A stretch of DNA of 64,000 bases from Pseudomonas orientalis (lineage in GTDB: Bacteria; Pseudomonadota; Gammaproteobacteria; Pseudomonadales; Pseudomonadaceae). The notes under the pieces were generated by a model. The model searched no databases. It worked only from the letters and a program-made list of their open reading frames with translations, and was not told the origin of the DNA. The translations under genes were made by a program, and so were the position numbers. Positions 42,871-50,797 of this stretch are shown here, piece after piece; position 1 is the first letter of the stretch, and each line of letters begins with the position of its first letter. The stretch spans positions 5,578,501 through 5,642,500 of the forward strand of contig NZ_CP018049.1 of NCBI RefSeq assembly GCF_002934065.1, given 5' to 3'.

Positions 42871-43737
42871 TCAGTGCGCGCCCAGTTCGCGGATCGACAA
42901 CTTCATGCTTTCGAAGTCGTAGTCCGACAGGCCCACGTAATCGAGCACCAGATGGCTGATCGCATCCCACTCATGGTCAACGGCCTGGTTGCCCAGCACG
43001 CGATAGGACGAACAGATGTGCTCGGCCATTTTCAGGATCGCCAGCAGGTTCTTGAGGACGGGGTTGCGCGACGACTCATCGCTGAAAATCGCCAGGGCGT
43101 TGTGGTGATTGGCGATGGCGTCGGTGACATGCTCCGGCAGGCGCCAGGACTTGGCGGTGTAGTAACCCACCACGGCATGGTTAGTGTTGAACGCGTTGTT
43201 CTCGGTGTCGACCACACGGCAATCCGGGCCGGCATTGGCGTAGGCCTGCTCCAGCACCGTCATGTAGTTCGGGAACCGCTTGAGCATCAGCGGCACGCCG
43301 CAATCGTGGAACAGGCCCAGGGCGTAGGCTTCGTCAATCGCCTGGGAGCCGGTGCGCTTGGCCAGGGTCAGACAGGTCATTGCCACATCCTGGGCCGTGT
43401 CCCAGAAGCGGTTGAGCGTGACGATGGTGTCGTCGCTCATCTCACCCTTGATCGACAGCGCATTGATCAGGTTGATGACCGAGCGGCTGCCCAGCAGGTT
43501 TACCGCGCGCTGAATCGAGGCGATCTTGTTGCTCAGGCCGTAATACGGCGAGTTGACGATTTTCAGCAACGCGCCGGACAGGCCCGGGTCCTGGGCGATC
43601 AGCCGGGCGATCACTTCCAGGTCCGGGTCGGGCATGTACTGCTCCATCTGCAAATCCACCATGATTTGCGGCTGGGGCGGCACGCTGATGCCTTGCAGGA
43701 CCTGCTGGATCTGTTCGGCGGAAAGCTCTTGGGACAT
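42871..43737 (-). CDS. HDOD-domain protein
   Basis: HDOD proteins are non-enzymatic relatives of HD phosphohydrolases, used in signal transduction. This 288-residue protein has LRKIVNSP-type helices (SGALLKIVNSPYYGL), SIQRAVNLLGSRSVINLINA, and ALGLFHDCGVPLMLKRFPNY, where the HD pair of true hydrolases is partly kept. No receiver, GGDEF or EAL domain is attached, so it is a stand-alone HDOD module. It sits upstream of mutM on the same strand and diverges from the rlmI-like gene. The function is unknown. Confidence 0.9.
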   Translation of the reverse strand: MSQELSAEQIQQVLQGISVPPQPQIMVDLQMEQYMPDPDLEVIARLIAQDPGLSGALLKIVNSPYYGLSNKIASIQRAVNLLGSRSVINLINALSIKGEMSDDTIVTLNRFWDTAQDVAMTCLTLAKRTGSQAIDEAYALGLFHDCGVPLMLKRFPNYMTVLEQAYANAGPDCRVVDTENNAFNTNHAVVGYYTAKSWRLPEHVTDAIANHHNALAIFSDESSRNPVLKNLLAILKMAEHICSSYRVLGNQAVDHEWDAISHLVLDYVGLSDYDFESMKLSIRELGAH

Positions 43738-43821
43738 AAGTACACACTCTGGGCTAGGTGGGGATTCTACCCCTTATGCAGACCGGGCCGACACCCAAAT
43801 GCCCGATTGAAACTCGATCAA

Positions 43822-43912
43822 ATGTGGGAGGGGGCTTGCCCCCGATTGCGGTATATCAGTGAAAGATGAGCTGACTGACCCACCGCTATCGGGGGCAAGC
43901 CCCCTCCCACAT
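43822..43912. repeat. REP doublet (GGGGGC family) between divergent genes
   Basis: Inverted GTGGGAGGGGGCTTGCCCCC arms surround a loop with ATATCAGTG/TGACTGACCC. It lies upstream of both the HDOD gene and the rlmI-like gene. This is the only copy in the window between divergent genes. Confidence 0.92.
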
Positions 43913-43946
43913 GTCCGGCGGCGCCGCCAAGCAATGCACAACACGG

Positions 43947-43952
43947 TATACT
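43947..43952 (+). promoter_or_regulatory. Candidate -10 for the rlmI-like gene
   Basis: TATACT lies 27 bases before the ATG at 43979, with GGAG as the ribosome binding site between. No good -35 hexamer is seen at standard spacing. Confidence 0.4.
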
Positions 43953-43978
43953 CCCGCTCTTTTTTCCGGAGCGACGTC

Positions 43979-45175
43979 ATGTCCCTGCCAAGCCTGCGTC
44001 TCAAAGCCAACGCCGATCGTCGTTTGCGCAACGGCCACCTGTGGGTCTACAGCAACGAAATCGACGTGGCCGCCACCCCACTCCACGGCTTCCAGGCAGG
44101 CGACCAGGCTATCCTGGAAGCAGCCGGCGGCAAGACCCTGGGCATCGTGGCCATGAGCCCGAACAACCTGATCTGCGCCCGCCTGCTGTCGCGCGACATC
44201 AAGTTGCCGTTGGACAAGTCGCTGCTGGTGCACCGCCTGAACGTCGCCCTGTCCCTGCGCGATCGCCTGTTCGACAAGCCGTTCTACCGCCTGGTCTATG
44301 GCGATTCCGACCTGCTGCCGGGCCTGGTGGTCGACCGTTTCGGCGACATTCTGGTGGTACAGATCGCCTCGGCAACCATGGAAGCCCATAAGGAAGACGT
44401 GATCGCCGCACTGACCCAGGTGCTCAAGCCCAGCGGCATCCTGTTCAAGAACGACTCCGCCGCGCGCGACGCCGAAGGCCTCAACCGCTACGTCGAAACC
44501 GTATTTGGCCTGGTGCCGGAATGGGTCGCGCTGGAAGAAAACGGCGTGAAGTTCGAAGCGCCAGTCATCCAGGGTCAGAAAACCGGCTGGTTCTACGACC
44601 ACCGCATGAACCGCGCCCGCCTGGCGCCATATGCCAAAGGCAAGCGCGTTCTGGACCTGTACAGCTACATCGGCGGCTGGGGCGTGCAAGCCGCCGCTTT
44701 CGGCGCCAGTGAGGTGTTCTGCGTCGACGCGTCGGCCTTCGCCCTCGACGGCGTGGAGCGCAACGCCGCGCTCAACGGCGTGACTGAGAAGATGACCTGC
44801 ATCGAAGGCGACGTCTTCGAAGCGCTCAAGGAACTCAAAGCCAGCGAAGAACGCTTCGACGTGATCGTCGCCGACCCACCGGCCTTCATCAAACGCAAAA
44901 AAGACATGAAAAACGGCGAAGGCGCCTACCGCCGTCTGAACGAGCAAGCCATGCGCCTGCTCAGCAAGGACGGCATCCTCGTCAGCGCCTCGTGCTCCAT
45001 GCACCTGCCCGAAGACGACCTGCAGAACATCCTGCTCACCAGCGCCCGCCACCTGGACCGCAACATCCAGATGCTCGAACGCGGCGGCCAGGGCCCGGAC
45101 CACCCGGTGCACCCGGCAATCGTCGAGACGCGGTATATCAAGAGCATTACGTGCCGTTTGTTGCCCAATAGCTAA
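43979..45175 (+). CDS. rlmI: Class I SAM-dependent rRNA cytosine methyltransferase, RlmI-like
   Basis: RlmI makes m5C1962 in 23S rRNA. The 398-residue protein has an N-terminal PUA-like domain (RLKANADRRLRNGHLWVYSN), a central EEHAD-like domain (LVYGDSDLLPGLVVDRFGD) and the Rossmann methyltransferase with KTGWFYDHRMNR, VLDLYSYIGGWGVQAAAFGA, VIVADPPAFIKRKKDM and SASCSMHLPEDDL (catalytic Cys). The upstream frame is open 40 codons but lies in the REP doublet. The target base is inferred from family only. Confidence 0.9.
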   Translation: MSLPSLRLKANADRRLRNGHLWVYSNEIDVAATPLHGFQAGDQAILEAAGGKTLGIVAMSPNNLICARLLSRDIKLPLDKSLLVHRLNVALSLRDRLFDKPFYRLVYGDSDLLPGLVVDRFGDILVVQIASATMEAHKEDVIAALTQVLKPSGILFKNDSAARDAEGLNRYVETVFGLVPEWVALEENGVKFEAPVIQGQKTGWFYDHRMNRARLAPYAKGKRVLDLYSYIGGWGVQAAAFGASEVFCVDASAFALDGVERNAALNGVTEKMTCIEGDVFEALKELKASEERFDVIVADPPAFIKRKKDMKNGEGAYRRLNEQAMRLLSKDGILVSASCSMHLPEDDLQNILLTSARHLDRNIQMLERGGQGPDHPVHPAIVETRYIKSITCRLLPNS

Positions 45176-45187
45176 CGCCGACCACCT

Positions 45188-45288
45188 TGTAGGAGCGAGC
45201 TTGCTCGCGAAAAACAAATAGACGCCACTGGCTACCTGATAGCACTGCGTTATCGTCGACGATCTTCGCGAGCAAGCTCGCTCCTACA
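45188..45288. repeat. REP doublet (GAGCGAGC family)
   Basis: Inverted TGTAGGAGCGAGCTTGCTCG arms surround a loop with CCTGATAGCACTGCGT. It lies just after the rlmI-like gene, upstream of ilvD on the same strand. Confidence 0.93.
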
Positions 45289-45503
45289 GGTAGACGCCCA
45301 TTCCCTCCAGCCGCCAGCGGTGTAGAATCGGCCCTATTCATCGCCAGTCATCCCCCGGCGGGTTTATGAGCTCGAGGCCCAAGCACGCGGCGATCCCGCG
45401 ACGCGAGTGGCAACTTCCGGACACACGGCCATTTTCTGAGTGTTCCAGACGTCAATAGAAGCTCACTCCCCTTTGATACCGATTAGCCGCCCGGAGTGCT
45501 CCA
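45289..45503 (+). other. ilvD upstream region with a probable long leader
   Basis: This 215-base stretch, part of the only non-coding gap over 300 bases (45176-45503), holds a possible -10 TAGAAT (45323-45328). After it come roughly 170 bases of untranslated sequence before ilvD, with pairing potential (GCGGG against CCCGC around 45360-45400). I recognise no riboswitch, leader peptide or known RNA in it. Confidence 0.4.
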
Positions 45504-47345
45504 ATGCCTGATTACCGCTCAAAAACATCCACCCACGGCCGCAACATGGCCGGCGCGCGCGCATTGTGGCGTGCCACGGGGATGAAAGATGACGACTTCA
45601 AGAAGCCGATCATCGCGATTGCCAACTCGTTTACCCAGTTCGTACCCGGCCACGTCCACCTCAAGGACCTGGGCCAACTGGTCGCCCGCGAGATCGAACG
45701 CGCCGGCGGCGTGGCCAAGGAATTCAACACCATCGCCGTGGACGACGGCATCGCCATGGGCCATGACGGCATGCTGTATTCCCTGCCGAGCCGCGAGATC
45801 ATCGCCGACTCCGTGGAGTACATGGTCAACGCCCACTGCGCCGACGCCATTGTGTGCATCTCCAACTGCGACAAGATCACCCCCGGCATGCTGATGGCCG
45901 CCCTGCGCCTGAACATCCCGGTGATCTTCGTCTCCGGCGGCCCGATGGAAGCCGGCAAGACCAAGCTTGCCTCCCATGGCCTGGACCTGGTCGACGCCAT
46001 GGTCATCGCCGCCGATTCCAGCGCGTCTGACGAGAAAGTCGCCGAATACGAGCGCAGCGCTTGCCCGACCTGCGGTTCGTGCTCCGGCATGTTCACCGCC
46101 AACTCGATGAACTGCCTGGTGGAAGCCCTGGGTCTGGCCTTGCCGGGCAACGGTTCCACACTGGCCACCCACAGCGACCGCGAGCAGCTGTTCCTGCAGG
46201 CCGGCCGCACCATCGTCGAGCTGTGCAAGCGTTACTACACCGAGAATGATGAGTCGGTACTGCCGCGCAATATCGCCAACTTCAAGGCGTTCGAGAACGC
46301 CATGACCCTGGACATCGCCATGGGCGGTTCCACCAACACCATCCTGCATTTGCTGGCCGCCGCTCAGGAAGCCGAGATCGACTTCGACCTGCGCGACATC
46401 GACCGCCTGTCACGCCACGTGCCGCAGCTGTGCAAGGTCGCGCCGAACATCCAGAAGTACCACATGGAAGACGTGCACCGCGCCGGCGGGATCTTCTCGA
46501 TCCTCGGCTCCCTGGCCCGTGGCGGCCTGTTGCACACTGACCTGCCGACCGTGCACAGCAAATCCCTGGCCGAAGGCATCGCCAAGTGGGACATCACCCA
46601 GACTGACGACGAAGCGGTGCATCACTTCTTCAAAGCCGGCCCGGCGGGTATCCCGACCCAGACCGCGTTCAGCCAGTCGACCCGTTGGGACACCCTGGAC
46701 GACGACCGTGAAAACGGCTGCATCCGCAGCGTCGAGCACGCCTACTCGCAAGAAGGCGGTCTGGCCGTGCTGTACGGCAACATCGCCCTCGACGGTTGCG
46801 TGGTGAAAACCGCCGGTGTGGATGAATCCATCCACGTCTTCGAAGGCCGCGCCAAGATCTACGAAAGCCAGGACAGCTCGGTACGCGGCATCCTCGCCGA
46901 CGAAGTGAAAGAAGGCGACATCGTGATCATCCGCTACGAAGGCCCCAAAGGCGGCCCGGGTATGCAGGAGATGCTCTACCCGACGTCCTACCTGAAATCC
47001 AAAGGCCTGGGCAAAGCCTGCGCGTTGCTGACCGACGGCCGTTTCTCCGGCGGTACTTCGGGCCTGTCCATCGGCCACGCGTCGCCAGAAGCCGCTGCCG
47101 GTGGCGCGATTGGGCTGGTGCAGGATGGCGACAAGGTGCTGATCGACATCCCGAACCGCTCGATCAACCTGTTGGTCAGCGATGAAGAACTGGCGGCGCG
47201 TCGGGTCGAGCAGGACAAGAAGGGCTGGAAACCGGTGGAGAAACGTCCACGCAAGGTGACCACCGCGTTGAAGGCGTATGCACTGCTGGCGACCAGTGCC
47301 GATAAAGGTGCTGTGCGTAACAAGGCGATGCTTGACGGTCTGTAA
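45504..47345 (+). CDS. ilvD: Dihydroxy-acid dehydratase
   Basis: IlvD dehydrates 2,3-dihydroxy-3-methyl(ethyl)butanoate in valine, isoleucine and leucine synthesis. The 613 residues contain an iron-sulfur site with cysteines in ISNCDKITPGML and CPTCGSCSGMFTANSMN, the VDDGIAMGHDGMLYSLPSRE region and the C-terminal TDGRFSGGTSGLSIGHASPE. It is monocistronic: a REP doublet and a long leader lie upstream, and a classic terminator lies downstream. Confidence 0.98.
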   Translation: MPDYRSKTSTHGRNMAGARALWRATGMKDDDFKKPIIAIANSFTQFVPGHVHLKDLGQLVAREIERAGGVAKEFNTIAVDDGIAMGHDGMLYSLPSREIIADSVEYMVNAHCADAIVCISNCDKITPGMLMAALRLNIPVIFVSGGPMEAGKTKLASHGLDLVDAMVIAADSSASDEKVAEYERSACPTCGSCSGMFTANSMNCLVEALGLALPGNGSTLATHSDREQLFLQAGRTIVELCKRYYTENDESVLPRNIANFKAFENAMTLDIAMGGSTNTILHLLAAAQEAEIDFDLRDIDRLSRHVPQLCKVAPNIQKYHMEDVHRAGGIFSILGSLARGGLLHTDLPTVHSKSLAEGIAKWDITQTDDEAVHHFFKAGPAGIPTQTAFSQSTRWDTLDDDRENGCIRSVEHAYSQEGGLAVLYGNIALDGCVVKTAGVDESIHVFEGRAKIYESQDSSVRGILADEVKEGDIVIIRYEGPKGGPGMQEMLYPTSYLKSKGLGKACALLTDGRFSGGTSGLSIGHASPEAAAGGAIGLVQDGDKVLIDIPNRSINLLVSDEELAARRVEQDKKGWKPVEKRPRKVTTALKAYALLATSADKGAVRNKAMLDGL

Positions 47346-47360
47346 CCGTCCCCCCATGAA

Positions 47361-47390
47361 AATGCCCCGCACCTGGCGGGGCATTTTTTT
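47361..47390 (+). terminator. Rho-independent terminator of ilvD
   Basis: AATGCCCCGC-ACCTG-GCGGGGCATT is a ten-base perfect stem with a five-base loop followed by seven T (47384-47390), 15 bases after the ilvD stop. It also lies just beyond the end of the convergent phosphatase gene. This is one of two convergent junctions without a REP doublet. Confidence 0.92.
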
Positions 47391-47438
47391 GCCTGGAGAT
47401 AACCCCCAAGACCCACATTTTTTACTGCGTTCAGCCTG

Positions 47439-48497
47439 TTACTGGATATCTTCCGGCTTGACGATCACCCAGTTCTTGTCCGCCGTTACCGGCAACCCTT
47501 CCTTGGCCTGCGCCGCCGCATGCTTGGCGATCATGCCATTAAGCTGGGTCATGTATTTGTCCTTGCGGTTGATCCACAAGTGAATGCCGCCCTTGGCCAC
47601 ATCCACGTCATGAAACAGCATGTAGCCATCGCTGGTTGGCGTGTCGCCGCCGACGATCACCGGTTTTTTCCATTCGTCGATATAGGTCAGGATGGCCGCG
47701 TGCTTGCCGGCCATCCAGGTCGCCGGGGTCCACAGGTAAGGCGTCAGCTCCAGGCCGAGGTTGGCCTTCTCGTCATACTTGCCGGCGGCAATCTGTTTGC
47801 GCGCGGTGGTCAGTTCGCCTGTGTTGCGGTCCTTGAGCAGGGTGGTCACGCCGATCACATTCTCGGGTTTGACGTTGTAGCCGTACTTCGGATCGGCGGC
47901 GACCATGCGCACCAGTTCCTCGGAGGCGGCGGTCATCACGTACACCTCGATGCCGTTCTCCATCAGCTTGTTGTACAGCTCGGCCTGGCCGGTGAAGACT
48001 TTCGGTGGCTGCACCTCGGACTTTTTCACCGTATCGCCTTCAAAATAACTGACGGGAACGGGTTTGCCGGAGGCCATCAACTCGTCGACCTGGACCTTGA
48101 GTTCCTTGAGCGTAAACCCGGAAAACACCTGGGCCACCCACGGGTAGCACACCATGTCGTCCACTTCGCAGAGGCGATAGTAGTAACTGAACAGGCTTTC
48201 CTTATGCTCGGCGGTGTCTTTGAACGGCATCAGCTTGAGCGACGGATCGAGGCTGTCGCGGGTGATCAGGCCCTTGTTTTCCATGTACGGCAGCAAGGAC
48301 TCTTCAAGGTCGTAGCGGTAGCTGGTGTTGTCCATGTCGAACACCGCGAAGTTACCCTTGTTGGCGTTGGCGGCGATCATCTCGTTCAACTGTTTGGCGG
48401 CAGGCGCCGGCCAGTGTTTCAACTCGGTGGCGGCGAATACCTGGCTGGTGAGTCCGAGGCAAAGCGCGGCGGCAAGCAATTTCGGCGCGAGCTTCAT
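47439..48497 (-). CDS. pchP: Phosphorylcholine phosphatase (PchP-like, periplasmic HAD family)
   Basis: PchP releases choline from phosphorylcholine in the periplasm. The protein is 352 residues with a signal peptide (KLAPKLLAAALCLGLTSQVF). HAD motifs match those described for P. aeruginosa PchP: the nucleophile in FDMDNTSYRYD, VMTAASEELVRM as motif II, and VIVGGDTPTSDGYML as the acidic motif. The ATG at 48497 has an AGGAAG Shine-Dalgarno. It diverges from tcyP. No choline catabolic genes are in the window. Confidence 0.88.
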   Translation of the reverse strand: MKLAPKLLAAALCLGLTSQVFAATELKHWPAPAAKQLNEMIAANANKGNFAVFDMDNTSYRYDLEESLLPYMENKGLITRDSLDPSLKLMPFKDTAEHKESLFSYYYRLCEVDDMVCYPWVAQVFSGFTLKELKVQVDELMASGKPVPVSYFEGDTVKKSEVQPPKVFTGQAELYNKLMENGIEVYVMTAASEELVRMVAADPKYGYNVKPENVIGVTTLLKDRNTGELTTARKQIAAGKYDEKANLGLELTPYLWTPATWMAGKHAAILTYIDEWKKPVIVGGDTPTSDGYMLFHDVDVAKGGIHLWINRKDKYMTQLNGMIAKHAAAQAKEGLPVTADKNWVIVKPEDIQ

Positions 48498-48640
48498 AAG
48501 CGTTTCTTCCTGAGTGAAAAACATCGACGCTAACAAATCCCTGTGACAGTTCCCGTGTCGAGCCCGACCGTGTGCATCCTGATCCCGCCACGGTCGTACG
48601 TCAGAGCGTCAAGCGCTTATTCCAAAAACGACAGTCACCA

Positions 48641-48680
48641 TTCCATATCGGTATTAAATCAATATATTTCAAGCTGTTAG
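48641..48680 (+). promoter_or_regulatory. AT-rich putative control region upstream of tcyP
   Basis: In the 241-base pchP/tcyP gap, a 40-base AT-rich block contains ATATCGGTATTAAATCAATA, with ATAT at both ends of an imperfect dyad. It stands out from the GC-rich surroundings and could bind a sulfur regulator such as CysB. That is inference from position and composition. Confidence 0.3.
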
Positions 48681-48738
48681 GCTTCCCGGTTCGCAATCGC
48701 AGGCTCACGCGATTGGCTGCCTTCTCAACGGAGCTTCA

Positions 48739-50130
48739 ATGAATCTTCCCCTGATTCTCAACTTACTGGTGTTCGTGGCCCTGTTGCTGGGCCTGGCACA
48801 AACCGGCCGCACGAACTGGAGCCTGGCCAAGAAGGTCCTGTTCGCCCTGGTGCTTGGCGTGGTGTTCGGTGTGGTGCTGCACGCCATCTACGGGGCCGGT
48901 CACCCAGTACTCAAGGCCTCCATCGGCTGGTTCGACCTGGTCGGCAACGGCTATGTGCAACTGCTGCAAATGATCGTGATCCCGCTGGTGTTCGCCTCGA
49001 TCCTCAGTGCCGTGGCGCGCCTGCATAACGCCTCGTCTCTGGGCAAGATCAGCTTCCTGACCATCGGCACCCTGCTGTTCACCACCGCGATCGCAGCGCT
49101 GATCGGTATCGGCCTGACCAACCTGTTCGGCCTGACCGCCGAAGGGCTGGTCGCTGGCACTCAGGAAATGGCGCGCCTGCAAGTGATCCAGAACGATTAC
49201 GCGGGCAAGGTCGCCGACCTGAATATCCCGCAATTGCTGCTGTCGTTCGTGCCGGCCAACCCGTTCGCCGACCTGGCCCGGGCCAAGCCGACGTCGATCA
49301 TCAGCGTGGTGATTTTCGCCGCGTTCCTGGGGGTTGCCGCGCTGCAACTGCTCAAGGACGACGTGGAAAAAGGCCAGAAGGTGCTCAACGCCATCGACAC
49401 CCTGCAAGCCTGGGTGATGCGCCTGGTGCGCCTGGTCATGAAGCTGACCCCGTACGGTGTCCTGGCGCTGATGACCAAGGTGGTCGCCAGCTCCAACCTG
49501 CAGGACATCATCAAGCTCGGCAGTTTTGTCGTGGTGTCGTACCTGGCCCTGGGCCTGATGTTTGTGGTGCATGGCCTGTTGCTGTCGCTGGCCGGGGTCA
49601 ATCCGCTGCGCTTCTTCCGCAAGGTGTGGCCGGTATTGACCTTTGCCTTCACCAGCCGCTCCAGCGCCGCCTCGATCCCCTTGAGTATTGAAGCGCAGAC
49701 CCGCCGCCTGGGAATCCCGCAGTCCATTGCCGGTTTCGCCGCTTCGTTTGGCGCGACCATCGGCCAGAATGGCTGTGCAGGCCTCTATCCGGCGATGTTG
49801 GCGGTGATGGTCGCGCCGACCGTCGGCATCAACCCACTGGACCCGCTGTGGATCGCGACGCTGGTAGCGATTGTGACCCTGAGCTCGGCCGGTGTGGCGG
49901 GCGTGGGCGGTGGTGCGACCTTCGCGGCATTGATCGTGCTGCCGGCCATGGGCTTGCCGGTGTCACTGGTGGCGTTGCTGATTTCCGTGGAGCCGCTGAT
50001 CGACATGGGCCGTACGGCGCTGAACGTGAATGGCTCGATGACGGCGGGGGCGATTACCAGTCAGATCATGGGGCAGACGGACAAGGCGTTGCTCGATGCC
50101 GATGAGCATGCTGAGTTAGCGCAGGTCTGA
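48739..50130 (+). CDS. tcyP: L-cystine symporter, TcyP-like (DAACS family)
   Basis: This inner-membrane sodium- or proton-coupled cystine importer has 463 residues, the same length as E. coli TcyP (YdjN), and a very similar N-terminal half (LAKKVLFALVLGVVFGVVLH, NGYVQLLQMIVIPLVFASIL). The dicarboxylate/amino-acid:cation symporter core shows AFTSRSSAASIPLSIEAQ, the GATIGQNGCAGLYPAMLAV loop and IDMGRTALNVNGSM. It is followed by a tail-to-tail REP pair and convergent folA. Expression is probably sulfur-responsive, by analogy. Confidence 0.92.
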   Translation: MNLPLILNLLVFVALLLGLAQTGRTNWSLAKKVLFALVLGVVFGVVLHAIYGAGHPVLKASIGWFDLVGNGYVQLLQMIVIPLVFASILSAVARLHNASSLGKISFLTIGTLLFTTAIAALIGIGLTNLFGLTAEGLVAGTQEMARLQVIQNDYAGKVADLNIPQLLLSFVPANPFADLARAKPTSIISVVIFAAFLGVAALQLLKDDVEKGQKVLNAIDTLQAWVMRLVRLVMKLTPYGVLALMTKVVASSNLQDIIKLGSFVVVSYLALGLMFVVHGLLLSLAGVNPLRFFRKVWPVLTFAFTSRSSAASIPLSIEAQTRRLGIPQSIAGFAASFGATIGQNGCAGLYPAMLAVMVAPTVGINPLDPLWIATLVAIVTLSSAGVAGVGGGATFAALIVLPAMGLPVSLVALLISVEPLIDMGRTALNVNGSMTAGAITSQIMGQTDKALLDADEHAELAQV

Positions 50131-50136
50131 TAGAGC

Positions 50137-50213
50137 GCTATCGGGGGCAAGCCCCCTCCCACATTTTGATGTGTGAATACATTCAAGTGTGGGAGGGGGC
50201 TTGCCCCCGATGC
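50137..50213. repeat. REP pair, tail-to-tail (GGGGGC family)
   Basis: Outward-facing palindromes are separated by a spacer with TGTGAATACATTCAA, nearly identical to that at 41941-42014. It lies between the convergent ends of tcyP and folA, two bases from the folA stop. Confidence 0.92.
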
Positions 50214-50215
50214 TT

Positions 50216-50728
50216 TTAAGCTTTCTCCCAGACTTCAAAGTTGTAAGCCGGTTTATCCCCTTCGGCTGGGTTCTCCACATTCGACACCAGCTTCCACTGG
50301 TTCGCATCAAACGCCGGAAACCACGCATCCCCTTCAGGGCTCAACGCCACCCGGGTCAGGTACAGGCGATCCGCCTGCTCCAGCCCCTGGGCATACAACT
50401 GCGCGCCGCCGATCAGCATCAGCTCGTCCGCGCCCTGGGCCCTGGCCCATTCCTCCGCGCGCGCTATCGCCGCCTCCAGTGACGCAAACACTTGCGCACC
50501 TTCGAGCACCAGGTCGGTCTGACGACTGACCACAATGTTCAGCCGCCCCGGCAACGGTCGGCCCAGGGAATCCCAGGTCTTGCGCCCCATGATGATCGGC
50601 TTGCCCAGGGTGGTGGCCTTGAAATACTTGAAATCCCCCGGCAAATGCCAGGGCATGCTGTTGTCGACGCCGATCACGCGGTTTTCACCGAGGGCTGCGA
50701 TCAGGCTTAAAGGGAGAGTTTTTTTCAT
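50216..50728 (-). CDS. folA: Dihydrofolate reductase
   Basis: FolA reduces dihydrofolate with NADPH and is the trimethoprim target. It has 170 residues, with SLIAALGENRVIGVDNSMPW, WHLPGDFKYFKATTLGKPII and MGRKTWDSLGRPLPGRLN, and ELMLIGGAQLYAQGL. The catalytic acidic residue is the Asp of LPGDFKYFK. It diverges from the DUF2868 gene across 69 bases. thyA, which produces dihydrofolate, is 12 kb away in this window. Confidence 0.97.
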   Translation of the reverse strand: MKKTLPLSLIAALGENRVIGVDNSMPWHLPGDFKYFKATTLGKPIIMGRKTWDSLGRPLPGRLNIVVSRQTDLVLEGAQVFASLEAAIARAEEWARAQGADELMLIGGAQLYAQGLEQADRLYLTRVALSPEGDAWFPAFDANQWKLVSNVENPAEGDKPAYNFEVWEKA

Positions 50729-50797
50729 GCCGACGAGAATACCAGAGCGGCGAGCCAGCAGTTATGCTCCAACCTCATCAACACGACAGGACGGCGC

